Positions 16,544 to 25,712 of a stretch of 64,000 nucleotides of DNA are shown here, in pieces. A program made the translations under genes and the position numbers. Position 1 is the first letter of the stretch, and each line of letters begins with the position of its first letter. The DNA comes from Ureibacillus thermophilus (lineage in GTDB: Bacteria > Bacillota > Bacilli > Bacillales_A > Planococcaceae). The notes under the pieces were generated by a model that saw nothing but the letters and a program-made list of their open reading frames with translations, was not told the DNA's origin and made no database searches. The DNA lies in assembly GCF_004331915.1 (NCBI RefSeq), contig NZ_CP036528.1, positions 2,338,273 to 2,402,272 on the forward strand. Direction: 5' to 3'.

Positions 16544-17314
16544 TTATTTTCCGCTAAATGTCGGTTGTCGTTTTTCAATAAATGCTTGAATACCTTCTTT
16601 TGCATCTTCAGATTGGAAAACAATGCCGAATTGTTCTGCTTCAGCTTTAAGTCCATCCTCAAAAGATGCTTTACTATATTGCAATGCATGAATAGCTGAT
16701 TTTAATGAAACCGGGCTCTTTTTGGCAATTTTTTTCGCCAATTCCAATGCTTGTCCCAATAATTCTTCTTGTGGCACAGCTTTGTTTGCAAGCCCCCACT
16801 CTACAGCTTCAATGCCTGTAATCGGCTCGCCTGTAAAAATCATTTCAGCAGCTTTTGCAGTTCCAACATAGCGAGGAAGTCTTTGCGTTCCTCCAAATCC
16901 GGGAATAATGCCAAGGTTCAATTCTGGAAGACCTAATTTTGCGTCTTCTGCTACATAGCGAATATGGCAGCTCATGGCAAGCTCCAACCCTCCGCCTAAA
17001 GCCGCACCGTGAATGGCTGCAATCACAGGTTTTGGAAAGGCTTCGATACGGTTAAACACGGTTTGTCCGTTTTCAGCAAGCGCAGCTGCCTGATCTGGAG
17101 AAGAGAGGCTTGTAAATTCTTTAATATCTGCTCCAGCGGAAAAGAAACGTCCTTCCCCGTGAAGTAAAACGACGCGAACATCGTCATTTTGCTCAATTTC
17201 ATTCAATAATTCGTCCAATTCGCGGATGAGCTGCTGTGCAAGTGCATTGGCTGGTGGACGATGAATAGTTACAATGGCAACACCGTCTTCTGCTTTCCAA
17301 CTTAGAAATTCCAT
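16544..17314 (-). CDS. fadB: Enoyl-CoA hydratase/isomerase (crotonase family)
   Basis: The 256-residue crotonase hydrates 2-enoyl-CoA in fatty-acid beta-oxidation. The oxyanion-hole segments FFSAGADIKEF (about 57-67) and HGAALGGGLELAMSCH (about 100-115) are present, as is the acidic catalytic region GLPELNLGIIPGFGGTQRL. It sits between fadR and etfB in the same order as in B. subtilis and starts 12 bases after the fadR stop. Confidence 0.94.
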   Translation of the reverse strand: MEFLSWKAEDGVAIVTIHRPPANALAQQLIRELDELLNEIEQNDDVRVVLLHGEGRFFSAGADIKEFTSLSSPDQAAALAENGQTVFNRIEAFPKPVIAAIHGAALGGGLELAMSCHIRYVAEDAKLGLPELNLGIIPGFGGTQRLPRYVGTAKAAEMIFTGEPITGIEAVEWGLANKAVPQEELLGQALELAKKIAKKSPVSLKSAIHALQYSKASFEDGLKAEAEQFGIVFQSEDAKEGIQAFIEKRQPTFSGK

Positions 17315-17326
17315 GAAGACACTCCT

Positions 17327-17911
17327 TTATTTATTTTTTATCCCATTTAACAATAATTGCTTTACTTTAGGGATGTTATCTAAGAGGTTGTATCTAAAAT
17401 CATTCATCACCCAAGTTGTAATCGTCTCATCAATTGTTCCAAAAACCATTTGCCGCGCTATTCTCACATCCATCGTTGGATTGAATTCGCCATTCATCAT
17501 GCCTTCTATCAATATATTATCGAGAAGTTTCAAATATTCTTTTAAAATGGCATTTATTTTCAACCGAATTTCTTTATTGGATTGACGCAATTCTAATTGG
17601 GTAACCGTTGCAAGATAATGGTCGTTAGCAAGCACGTTAAAATGGTTATCAATCATTTTTGAGAGCTTATCTGTAGCACTGGACTCGGTTTTGATGATCT
17701 CTTTTAAATTTTCAATAAAGACGTTCATCTTCTCTTTAAACAATGAAATTAAAATATCCTCTTTATTTTTAAAATATAAGTAAATAGTCCCGTCTGCTAC
17801 ACCAGCTTGCTTTGCGATTTTCGAGATTTGCGTTTGATGGTAGCCATTTTCTGCAATGGCAATAACAGCAGCATCTATAATCTGCATATATTTTGGCTTA
17901 TCTCGACTCAT
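17327..17911 (-). CDS. fadR: TetR-family fatty acid degradation regulator FadR
   Basis: A 194-residue TetR repressor with the N-terminal helix-turn-helix at about 12-50 (IIDAAVIAIAENGYHQTQIS, KIAKQAGVADGTIYLYFKNK). The remaining helices would bind long-chain acyl-CoA. In B. subtilis FadR (YsiA) represses the beta-oxidation genes until acyl-CoA accumulates. A perfect 18-bp operator lies 32 bases upstream, so the gene probably represses itself with fadB and etfBA. Confidence 0.95.
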   Translation of the reverse strand: MSRDKPKYMQIIDAAVIAIAENGYHQTQISKIAKQAGVADGTIYLYFKNKEDILISLFKEKMNVFIENLKEIIKTESSATDKLSKMIDNHFNVLANDHYLATVTQLELRQSNKEIRLKINAILKEYLKLLDNILIEGMMNGEFNPTMDVRIARQMVFGTIDETITTWVMNDFRYNLLDNIPKVKQLLLNGIKNK

Positions 17912-17942
17912 AGATGTTCACCACCAAAAAAATATGAAAATA

Positions 17943-17960
17943 TGAATGATTATTCATTCA
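17943..17960. promoter_or_regulatory. FadR operator
   Basis: TGAATGATTATTCATTCA is a perfect palindrome apart from its centre and matches the B. subtilis FadR consensus TGAATGA(A/C)TANTCATTCA except for one central base. It lies directly downstream of the -10 of the fadR promoter, at the expected start of transcription. Confidence 0.9.
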
Positions 17961-17967
17961 TATTTTC

Positions 17968-17996
17968 ATATTATAATTTTATGAACTTTCTGTCAA
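17968..17996 (-). promoter_or_regulatory. Candidate sigma-A promoter of fadR-fadB-etfBA
   Basis: On the minus strand TTGACA (17991-17996) is followed after 17 bases by TAATAT (17968-17973), or after 15 by TATAAT. The FadR operator begins 8 bases downstream. The promoter lies just behind the lcfA stop and would give the four-gene operon its own start. Confidence 0.6.
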
Positions 17997-18007
17997 TAAA
18001 AAATGCA

Positions 18008-19702
18008 TTATTTCACTTGTAGCTCTTTTGTTTTTTGCTTTTCTTCTTCGACAAGTGTTCTTCTTAGGATTTTTCCAACGGCTGTTTTTGGCAATGAATC
18101 TCTAAATTCATAAATGCGCGGCACTTTATAAGCAGCTAAATTTTTCCGGCAATGTTTATCTAATTCTTCTTCTGTCACGGTTTTTCCTTCTTTTAATACG
18201 ATGTATGCTTTCACCGTTTCTCCTCTGTATGGATGTGGAACACCTACAACAACGCATTCTTGAACCGCTTCATGTTCATATAATACTTCTTCTACTTCGC
18301 GAGGATAAATATTGTATCCTCCAGCGATAATAATATCTTTTTTGCGGTCCACAACATAGAAGAATCCCTCTTCATCCATATAGCCCAAGTCGCCGGTTAA
18401 AAGCCAGCCATCAACAAATACCTTTGCTGTTTCTTCCGGACGTTTCCAATATCCTTTCATCACTTGCGGTCCGCGAATCGCAATTTCCCCGATTTCCCCC
18501 GGAGGCAAAATTTTATTCTCTTCCGCATTCAAAATGACAGCTTCCGTATCCGGCCAAGGAACTCCAATGGAGCCTATTACCCGTTTATCCCAAATAAAGT
18601 TTGCATGGGTTACCGGCGAAGTTTCAGTTAAACCATATCCTTCTACTAGTTTACCGCCTGTCACTTCTTCAAATTTTTCTTGCACTTCTACAGGCAGAGG
18701 CGCTGAACCACTGATACATGCATTGATGGAAGATAAATCATATTTTTTCAAATCCGGATGGTTCAAAATGCCGATATACATCGTCGGTGCCCCTGGGAAC
18801 AGTGTTGGCTTCTGTTTTTGAATGGTTTTTAGTACTTGCTCTACATCAAATTTTGGAAGCAACACCATCTTATTAGATTTCATGATTGTTAAGATTAACA
18901 CCGTTGTCATGCCATATACATGGAAGAACGGCAATAGCCCAAGCACAACTTCTTTTCCTTCTTGGCACTTATACAGCCATGCATCACACATCATGGCGTT
19001 GGAAATTAAATTTTTATGCGTCAACATTACGCCTTTTGGAGTTCCGGTTGTTCCACCCGTATATTGCAGTAGGGCTAAATCTTCTTCAAAGTTGAATGAA
19101 ATTCCATCAATCGGTTTTGGTTCTTCCAGACGCATAATTTCCGTAAACAAGTGGGTATTTCCTCGATGTTCCACTTTTACGCTAAAACCATATTGTTTCT
19201 TTTGAATATATGGATAGACAATGCTTTTTGGAAATGGAAGGTAATCTTTAATCCCAGTAATGATAACGTTTTCAATTTTAGTATTGTGTATTATTTTCAT
19301 AATTCTTGGATACAATATATCCAATGCTAAAATCACTTTTGCTTCAGAATCCTCCATTTGATATTCCAATTCCCTTTCCGTATAAAGCGGATTCGTTTGA
19401 ACGACAATTCCCCCTGCATATAAAACACCGTAATAAGCAATAACTGCCTGAGGACAGTTAGGCAACATGATGGCTACCCGATCGCCCTTTTCCACCCCTA
19501 GAGAACGCAAATAGTTTGCAAATTTTAATGCTGATTCATACAGCTCTTGATAATCCAGTTCCCTTCCCATAAAATGGATGGCAACCTTTTTTGGACTCTT
19601 TTTATAAGCCCTCGTCAAAAAGGTTTGTACGGGAAATTCCTCATATTCCAATGTATGCGGTATTTCAGCAGGATAATGTTTAAGCCACACTCTATCAGAC
19701 AT
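18008..19702 (-). CDS. lcfA: Long-chain fatty acid--CoA ligase
   Basis: This 564-residue AMP-forming ligase activates fatty acids to acyl-CoA for beta-oxidation. Motifs in order: the P-loop-like LLQYTGGTTGTPKGVMLTH (about 200-220), VEGYGLTETSPV, LTGDLGYMDEEGFFYVVDRK and the C-terminal Lys in LPKTAVGKILRRTL. The open frame extends further upstream, but the ATG at 19702 (MSDRVWLKHYP) has AAGGGGG eight bases before it and fits the family N-terminus. Confidence 0.95.
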   Translation of the reverse strand: MSDRVWLKHYPAEIPHTLEYEEFPVQTFLTRAYKKSPKKVAIHFMGRELDYQELYESALKFANYLRSLGVEKGDRVAIMLPNCPQAVIAYYGVLYAGGIVVQTNPLYTERELEYQMEDSEAKVILALDILYPRIMKIIHNTKIENVIITGIKDYLPFPKSIVYPYIQKKQYGFSVKVEHRGNTHLFTEIMRLEEPKPIDGISFNFEEDLALLQYTGGTTGTPKGVMLTHKNLISNAMMCDAWLYKCQEGKEVVLGLLPFFHVYGMTTVLILTIMKSNKMVLLPKFDVEQVLKTIQKQKPTLFPGAPTMYIGILNHPDLKKYDLSSINACISGSAPLPVEVQEKFEEVTGGKLVEGYGLTETSPVTHANFIWDKRVIGSIGVPWPDTEAVILNAEENKILPPGEIGEIAIRGPQVMKGYWKRPEETAKVFVDGWLLTGDLGYMDEEGFFYVVDRKKDIIIAGGYNIYPREVEEVLYEHEAVQECVVVGVPHPYRGETVKAYIVLKEGKTVTEEELDKHCRKNLAAYKVPRIYEFRDSLPKTAVGKILRRTLVEEEKQKTKELQVK

Positions 19703-19754
19703 CGACACATCCCCCTTGTGAAAAGTGAAAATTTTCTTACAATTGTTATCATTT

Positions 19755-19783
19755 ATTATAATGGAAAAAAAAAGCTCTTTCAA
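19755..19783 (-). promoter_or_regulatory. Candidate sigma-A promoter of lcfA
   Basis: TTGAAA (19778-19783) and TATAAT (19755-19760) are exactly 17 bases apart on the minus strand. Only a half-site resembling the FadR box (TCATTCA near 19840) is seen nearby. Confidence 0.65.
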
Positions 19784-19932
19784 ACTATTTTTTTAAAAAT
19801 ATAAATTTTTTCTCCATTATTCTTATTTTTTCTTTTTCATTCAATAGTTTTTAAGTTTATTTCCGGGTTGATTGTTGTCAAATAATAGACTTATTTTCTA
19901 TTTTAATATAATAACTTTGTGATTAAAAACAG

Positions 19933-19970
19933 CAAAAAAATAGTAGAAACGCATAATTACGCTTCTACTA
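19933..19970 (-). terminator. Terminator after the DUF350/small-peptide unit
   Basis: TAGTAGAA (19941-19948) and TTCTACTA (19963-19970) pair around a 14-base loop. On the minus strand TTTTTTTGCTG follows. It lies behind the 26-residue membrane peptide gene. Confidence 0.7.
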
Positions 19971-19994
19971 GAATTAAAAATTTAATAATATTCA

Positions 19995-20075
19995 CTACAA
20001 TGCAATTAAATAATATATTCCTATTATGAAAAATATAACGGCAACAACAATAAGTATTTTTGCTAAATTTTCCAT
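19995..20075 (-). CDS. 26-residue membrane peptide
   Basis: The minus strand encodes MENLAKILIVVAVIFFIIGI followed by YYLIAL and a TAG. It is one membrane span after a short polar start. GAGGTTCCT-ATG gives a strong ribosome site, which overlaps the stop codon of the DUF350 gene, so translation is likely coupled. A terminator follows. The start resembles the first span of DUF2905 proteins, which are longer; this could be a shortened relative or an independent small protein. Function unknown. Confidence 0.55.
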   Translation of the reverse strand: MENLAKILIVVAVIFFIIGIYYLIAL

Positions 20076-20084
20076 AGGAACCTC

Positions 20085-20504
20085 CTATATGATGCTGGCA
20101 CCGATGACGAAGGAAAGCCCCAGCGAAATGGTGAATGAAATCAATCCGACCGACCGGTTATCTGCTTCTAATTCCTTATCGACATTAAATTGGGGAGTAA
20201 AAAATTCAAACAAAAAGTAAGCAATGACTAACAAAACAAACCCGTATAATCCCCAACCAATCATTTCTAAAAAAGTGTTATGCCTTTCAATGGAATAGCG
20301 GAATATATTGCAAATGCCTAGTATTTTTCCTCCAGTGGCAAGCGCGACAGCAACATTTCCCTTCTTTATTTCATCCCAGTTTTTATATTTTGTTACAACT
20401 TCAAATAGAGCCATCGCAACAACTAAACATAATACGACAACGCTAAAATACCCCGCCGTTTCGATTAAAGGATGCCGCCAAAAATAAATTCCCACATTCA
20501 CCAT
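20085..20504 (-). CDS. DUF350 family membrane protein (YshE-like)
   Basis: A 139-residue protein with about four membrane spans (AGYFSVVVLCLVVAMALFEV, GKILGICNIFRYSI, GWGLYGFVLLVIAYFLFEFF, GLISFTISLGLSFVIGASII). It belongs to the DUF350/UPF0719 family. B. subtilis yshE occupies the same place between mutS2 and lcfA. Function unknown. It starts 4 bases after the mutS2 stop, so it is cotranscribed with mutS2. Confidence 0.9.
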   Translation of the reverse strand: MVNVGIYFWRHPLIETAGYFSVVVLCLVVAMALFEVVTKYKNWDEIKKGNVAVALATGGKILGICNIFRYSIERHNTFLEMIGWGLYGFVLLVIAYFLFEFFTPQFNVDKELEADNRSVGLISFTISLGLSFVIGASII

Positions 20505-20508
20505 CCCC

Positions 20509-22875
20509 TTATTTTAATTCAACAATGGTAACGCCTAAGCCACCTTCACCAGCTTCTCCATATCGGAATGAACGCACTCTTTTATGTTTTTTCAAATATT
20601 CATGGACGCCTTGGCGCAAAGCACCAGTTCCTTTTCCATGAATAATGGATACGCGGCTGTAATTGGCAAGAAGGGCATCATCCAAATATTTTTCCGTTTT
20701 CAAAAGGGCATCTTCCAGCCGTTCTCCGCGCAAATCTAATTCTAATTTAACATGATTGTTCCGATTTTTCACTGTCGTCAAGGTTACCATTTGTTTTTCT
20801 TTTTCCGGCTTCACGTATTCCAAATCCGATTCATCCAATTTCATTTTTAACATACCAATTTGTACAACCCACTCATGGTCGGACGCTTTTTCAATGAGCG
20901 TTCCCTTTTGGCCGAAGCTTAATACTTTCACTTCATCGCCAGGCTGCAAGTTTTGCGACCGTTCGCGGATTTTTGCCTGCTTTTTCAGAATCGGATTTTC
21001 TTCTGGAAGCACGCCCTCGAGCCGCTTTTTCGCTTCGATGAGCTCATGTTCTTTCACAGCTTGACTTGCATTTTGCTGCATTTCCCGCAGTTCTTTGATG
21101 ACTTGCTCCGCTTCATTCTTGGCTTCCTCGATCATCTTCCGCGCTTCTTCTTTCGCTTTTTTCTCAAGGCTTTCTTTCTTTTCATTCCATTCCTTCAGCT
21201 TTTCTTCCAGCTCGGCATGCAGACGCTCAGCTTCTTCCAAGATTTCATGGGCTTCTTCTGCTTCTTGTTCTGCCCGTCTTCTGCTTTCTTCCAATGAAGC
21301 AATCATGGACTCCACTTCTCTGCGGTCAGTGCCAGTAAATGATTTGGCTTGCTTGATGATGGATTCTTTTAGCCCGAGGCGTTTTGAAATTTCAAAAGCA
21401 TTGGAACGCCCAGGAACGCCAATTAATAGGCGGTAAGTCGGGCTGAGGGTCTCCACATCAAATTCAACGCTGGCATTAATGACACCTTTCCGATTATAGG
21501 CATATGCCTTCAACTCTGGATAGTGGGTTGTGGCCATAACGCGAGCCCCGCGCCCCACCACCTCATCCAAGATGGAAATCGCCAGAGCTGCCCCTTCTTG
21601 CGGATCGGTGCCTGCACCCAATTCATCAAATAAAATTAACGAATGTTCATCAAAGTGATTTAAAATTTCCACAATGTTCACCATATGGGCTGAAAAAGTG
21701 GAAAGGGATTGTTCAATGGATTGTTCATCGCCAATATCGGCAAATACTTGGCGGAATACGGCTAGCTCTGAGCCATCGACAGCTGGTATAGGCAATCCCG
21801 CCTGCGCCATTAACGTACATAATCCAACAGTTTTTAATGTCACCGTTTTTCCCCCGGTGTTCGGACCTGTAATGACGATAGCAGTATAGTCTCTGCCAAA
21901 TTCAATAGTATTGGGCACTGCTTTTTCCATTGGTATCAAAGGATGTCTTGCCTGGATAAGGCGCAAATATCCTTCATTGTTTACTTTAGGTTTTGTGCAT
22001 TTATGGTGAGCTCCGTATTTTGCCTTTGCCATAATGGCATCAATGTCGCCTAAAATGTTGACCAGTTCAAATAATTCATTAGCAACTTCTTGCACTTTTC
22101 CAGAGAGGGCAATCAAAATCTTTTCAATTTCCGCTTTTTCCCGCACCTTTAGTCGCTGAATTTCATTATTGATTTGCACGACGGATTCCGGCTCGATGAA
22201 GAGCGTTTGGCCGGATGAGGATTGGTCATGAACGATGCCGCCATAATAGCTTCGATATTCTTGTTTCACTGGTATAACAAAGCGGTCATTTCGGATTGTA
22301 ATAATGGCATCCGAAAGCATTTTACTAGCATTAGGGCCTTTTACTAAGCTGTCCAGTTTTTGGCGCACTCTTGCTTCTTGAGAGCGCAGTTGCTGTCTGA
22401 TCGATCTTAATTCTACGCTGGCAGAATCCAACACGACTCCATTTTCATCGATGCAGTCATCAATTTCATGCTGCAATGCAGTTAAAATCGGCATTTGATT
22501 TTTTCGTTCAATAAAATGAGCAATATCAATTTCTCCATCATTTTCAATATCATCTATAAAATTTCTTAATATGCGGCTTGCCCGCACAGTGCTTGAGATT
22601 TCCATCAATTCCATCGCACTGAGCATTCCGCCGATTTGGGCCCGCTTAATATGGGGGCGGATATCAAAGATGCCCCCCAACGGCACATGGCCTTTCACCC
22701 GCAAAATGGCAAGCCCTTCATCCATTTCTTCCAGAAGCTTCTCCACTTTTTCAAGTTCAGTTTCAGGGATGAGCTTTTCAATTCGCTCTTTCCCCAACGA
22801 GGATGTGCAAAATTCTGCGACTTGCGCCCGAACCTTATCAAATTCAAGGGTTTTTAATGCTCGTTCAGCAATCAC
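20509..22875 (-). CDS. mutS2: Endonuclease/ribosome-rescue ATPase MutS2
   Basis: The 788-residue MutS2 has a MutS-like core with ATPase motifs [19 protein letters not shown] (Walker A, about 330-350), [12 protein letters not shown] (Walker B) and [14 protein letters not shown] long charged coiled coil (about 515-625, rich in Glu/Lys) follows, and a C-terminal Smr nuclease domain has [12 protein letters not shown] and [15 protein letters not shown]. Roles reported for the family are anti-recombination and splitting of collided ribosomes. The GTG at 22875 ([12 protein letters not shown]) is eight bases from AGGAG; an earlier GTG overlaps that site. Confidence 0.95.
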   Translation of the reverse strand: MIAERALKTLEFDKVRAQVAEFCTSSLGKERIEKLIPETELEKVEKLLEEMDEGLAILRVKGHVPLGGIFDIRPHIKRAQIGGMLSAMELMEISSTVRASRILRNFIDDIENDGEIDIAHFIERKNQMPILTALQHEIDDCIDENGVVLDSASVELRSIRQQLRSQEARVRQKLDSLVKGPNASKMLSDAIITIRNDRFVIPVKQEYRSYYGGIVHDQSSSGQTLFIEPESVVQINNEIQRLKVREKAEIEKILIALSGKVQEVANELFELVNILGDIDAIMAKAKYGAHHKCTKPKVNNEGYLRLIQARHPLIPMEKAVPNTIEFGRDYTAIVITGPNTGGKTVTLKTVGLCTLMAQAGLPIPAVDGSELAVFRQVFADIGDEQSIEQSLSTFSAHMVNIVEILNHFDEHSLILFDELGAGTDPQEGAALAISILDEVVGRGARVMATTHYPELKAYAYNRKGVINASVEFDVETLSPTYRLLIGVPGRSNAFEISKRLGLKESIIKQAKSFTGTDRREVESMIASLEESRRRAEQEAEEAHEILEEAERLHAELEEKLKEWNEKKESLEKKAKEEARKMIEEAKNEAEQVIKELREMQQNASQAVKEHELIEAKKRLEGVLPEENPILKKQAKIRERSQNLQPGDEVKVLSFGQKGTLIEKASDHEWVVQIGMLKMKLDESDLEYVKPEKEKQMVTLTTVKNRNNHVKLELDLRGERLEDALLKTEKYLDDALLANYSRVSIIHGKGTGALRQGVHEYLKKHKRVRSFRYGEAGEGGLGVTIVELK

Positions 22876-22903
22876 TCTGAACACTCCTGTCTGTCATCTA
22901 GAT

Positions 22904-24613
22904 TTACTTATTTTTTCGGATAAATTCTTCAAACTGCTCAACGCTCCATGTATTGACTATCAGCTCTTTTTTCAACCAGGCTTTTTGGGCATATTTTATT
23001 CCAATTTCCATATAAGCAAGCTGGTCAATGGCATGGGCATCCGTATTAATGGCAATTGGCACTTCAAGTTCCATCGCCAGTTTCAAATGTTCTACACATA
23101 AATCCAACCGATAAGGACTTGCATTTAATTCCAATATTTTTCCATATTCTTTCGCCCAATAAATCAACTGTTTTACATCCGGTTGATAACCTTCCCGTTC
23201 AGCAATAATTCTGCCCGTGGGATGCGCAATCATATGCACATAGGGGTGTTGAATTGCCGCAAATAAACGCTCCATAATTTTTTCTTGCGGCTGAGAAAAA
23301 CTTGTATGAATCGATGCGATGACAAAATCCAATTCTTTTAACACATCATCATCGTAGTCAAGGGAACCATCCGGCAATATGTCCATTTCTGTGCCGGCGA
23401 ATAATGTAAAGTTAAGATGGGCTTGATTGAAGGCTTTAATTTCTTCCCATTGTTTTTTCAGCCTTTCCGGAGTTAATCCATTCGCTACTTTTAAATATTG
23501 GGAGTGGTCTGTAATAACGCCAAACCGGTATCCTCTTTGAATAAGCGCCTCCCCCATCTCATGCACCGTATGAGCGCCGTCAGAATAAGTGGTGTGCATA
23601 TGCAAATCTGCTTTAATATCGTTTAATGTAACGAGATTCTTTAGTTCATCCAGCCGTTCCAATTCCTGACCCGATTCCCGAACGGATGGAGGAATAAATG
23701 GAAGGCCGAAGTGGGCAAAAAACTCTTCTTCAGATTGGAACGCCACAATTTGTCCATCTGGCTGTTCTACTCCATATTCGCTGATTTTCTTTCCTTGTTC
23801 TTTAGCTAGTTGACGCATGCGCACATTATGGTCTTTTGAACCGGTAAAATGATGTAGGGTTGTTACATATTCAACATTTTTCACCATACGAAAATCGACG
23901 CTCACCAGTTCGTCCAAATCAAGGACAACGGAAACTTTTGTATCGCCGCTGCCAACAATTTCCTTGATTTTTAATTGGCTTAATAGTTGTTCCCTAACTT
24001 TTTCTGGACATTCTGTAGCAATCACAAAATCTAAATCTTTGCTTGTTTCATTCACCCGACGGAAACTTCCTGCTACAGAAAACCGTTCGACTTCTTTTAT
24101 GGAAGAAAGAAGCTGTTCAAGCTCTTTTACAACATTTTCAAGATACCAAATCGGAAGTCTTTCCTTCCGCACGCCAAATTGTTCAAGTTCTTTCAGGATT
24201 TTTTCTTCCGTTTTTGCTCCGAACCCCGGCAAATTGCGGACTTTTTTGGATTCACAGGCTTCTTTTAAAGATTCCGCACTATCTACACCCAGTTCCTGAT
24301 ACAATTTCGCAAGTTTCTTTCCTCCAAGACCCGGTATTTTTAAAAGGGGGATCAACCCTTTTGGTACTTGTTGTTCCAGCTCTTTTAAAACTTGGGATTC
24401 ACCCGTTTGAATAAGCTCGACGATGACTGCCCCAGTTCCTTTCCCAATTCCTTTTATTTTGGTAAAGTCATCGATTTCGTCAAGGCTTCTTTCATCGGTC
24501 TCCAAAGCATTGGCCGCTTTACGGAAGGCAGAAACTTTAAAGGGATTTTCCCCTTGCAGTTCAAGATACAATGCAATTTTTTCCAAAGTGCGTATAATCG
24601 TTTTTTTATTCAA
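22904..24613 (-). CDS. polX: DNA polymerase/3'-5' exonuclease PolX
   Basis: This 569-residue family X polymerase repairs gaps in DNA. Helix-hairpin-helix DNA-binding motifs are at about 50-130 (IKGIGKGTGAVI, IPGLGGKKLAKL, LPGFGAKTEEKI). The nucleotidyltransferase palm has VAGSFRRVNETSKDLDFVIA with both catalytic aspartates. The C-terminal PHP exonuclease domain has DLHMHTTYSDGAHT, ITDHS, EMDILPDG, ASIHTSF and NTDAH. It lies between mutS2 and cvpA as in B. subtilis (yshC). Confidence 0.95.
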   Translation of the reverse strand: MNKKTIIRTLEKIALYLELQGENPFKVSAFRKAANALETDERSLDEIDDFTKIKGIGKGTGAVIVELIQTGESQVLKELEQQVPKGLIPLLKIPGLGGKKLAKLYQELGVDSAESLKEACESKKVRNLPGFGAKTEEKILKELEQFGVRKERLPIWYLENVVKELEQLLSSIKEVERFSVAGSFRRVNETSKDLDFVIATECPEKVREQLLSQLKIKEIVGSGDTKVSVVLDLDELVSVDFRMVKNVEYVTTLHHFTGSKDHNVRMRQLAKEQGKKISEYGVEQPDGQIVAFQSEEEFFAHFGLPFIPPSVRESGQELERLDELKNLVTLNDIKADLHMHTTYSDGAHTVHEMGEALIQRGYRFGVITDHSQYLKVANGLTPERLKKQWEEIKAFNQAHLNFTLFAGTEMDILPDGSLDYDDDVLKELDFVIASIHTSFSQPQEKIMERLFAAIQHPYVHMIAHPTGRIIAEREGYQPDVKQLIYWAKEYGKILELNASPYRLDLCVEHLKLAMELEVPIAINTDAHAIDQLAYMEIGIKYAQKAWLKKELIVNTWSVEQFEEFIRKNK

Positions 24614-24699
24614 CGGCGACCCACCTTTTTTCTATAGTAAACTGCAAAAAAGTATCTCCATTCAAAGATGGAAGATACTTTTGGAAATCTGATGAATGT

Positions 24700-25245
24700 T
24701 TATTGATTTTCTAAATAAATATACCATAGTTTTTGGAATAATTGGGTAACGATCGGCGTATGCTCCAGCATAAGATTGGCGATGATGGAACTTCCCATGT
24801 ATTTTTGAACCGCTTCAATTGGCAGCAATGCAAACACATATAATAAAATGAACAGAATGAAATAAAATTCCACAAAACAAAGCAATGCTCCAAGCAAGCG
24901 GTTAAAGGATTTCAATACAGGCAAAAACGCCAAAAAATCAAAGGCGGAAGCAATAATTTTCATCGCCAGTTTTACGACGAAAAAAATCACCGCAAAGGCA
25001 ATGATGCGATAAAAAGTTTTATCAATATCCAATGCATCAAGCACCAATGTTAAGGAAGAATTAGGGTCAAGCCCTGGATATGGAATCCATAACACGAATT
25101 TTTCCGCCAGCGGTTTATAATAAACATAAGCAACCATTAATGCAACAAAAAAACCTACAAGGTTAACCGCTTGCATGATAAAACCGCGCTTTATTCCAAC
25201 GAGTAGACTCATCGCAAATATAATGAGTAATATGATGTCTAACAT
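24700..25245 (-). CDS. CvpA family membrane protein (YshB-like)
   Basis: A 181-residue protein with four or five membrane spans (MLDIILLIIFAMSLLVGIKR, GFIMQAVNLVGFFVALMVAY, IAFAVIFFVVKLAMKII, LLCFVEFYFILFILLYVFAL). The CvpA family was named for colicin V production; its role is linked to envelope stress in other bacteria. The ATG at 25245 has GAAGGG upstream and is preferred over a TTG three codons earlier. It starts 6 bases after the zapA stop. Confidence 0.9.
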   Translation of the reverse strand: MLDIILLIIFAMSLLVGIKRGFIMQAVNLVGFFVALMVAYVYYKPLAEKFVLWIPYPGLDPNSSLTLVLDALDIDKTFYRIIAFAVIFFVVKLAMKIIASAFDFLAFLPVLKSFNRLLGALLCFVEFYFILFILLYVFALLPIEAVQKYMGSSIIANLMLEHTPIVTQLFQKLWYIYLENQ

Positions 25246-25250
25246 GCAGT

Positions 25251-25511
25251 TCAACCCTTCAATTTTTTCAATTCTTCTTCTAATCTTTCAACTTCTTCTT
25301 TGAGCTTCAACAATTCATGAACCGTATTCACCGCGGTTAATACGGCTAGTTGAGTAGTATTAAGAGATGGGTTATGGGATTTTATTTCATTCATTTTATC
25401 ATCTACAATGGAAGCAACTAATCGCAAATGGCCGATGGATTCGGAACCAACTAATTTATATGTTGAGCCGTATATTTTTACTTCAATTTTATTTTTTTCT
25501 TGTTCAGCCAA
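25251..25511 (-). CDS. zapA: Cell division protein ZapA
   Basis: The 86-residue protein bundles FtsZ filaments at the division site. The N-terminal strand-rich part ([20 protein letters not shown]) and the helix with IVDDKMNEI...[19 protein letters not shown] are typical; the C-terminus is a Glu/Lys-rich coiled coil. The likely start is a TTG (LAEQEKN) with GGGGGTG upstream, which gives the length of B. subtilis ZapA. The longer reading begins with an unlikely Cys/Pro-rich tail. Confidence 0.9.
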   Translation of the reverse strand: MAEQEKNKIEVKIYGSTYKLVGSESIGHLRLVASIVDDKMNEIKSHNPSLNTTQLAVLTAVNTVHELLKLKEEVERLEEELKKLKG

Positions 25512-25712
25512 GTCGACACCCCCTAACGGCTGACAACAACCCATGAAAACTTCCGTACAGTCAATTTATGTATAAAAAGAATATTTCGGAATCAATAAAT
25601 AAATCATAACATCTTTATTCCATGTCATACAACCTGCAGTTGTTAAGGTTTTTCATATTCCCTTGCATTTGATAAAATCATTATAAATTTTCATTTGGGA
25701 AAGGATACAAAT

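Noticed and set aside
20953-21436. Overlapping forward frames opposite mutS2
   Set aside because: They are complementary-strand shadows of the Glu/Lys-rich coiled coil of mutS2, which gives long Phe/Ser-rich frames.
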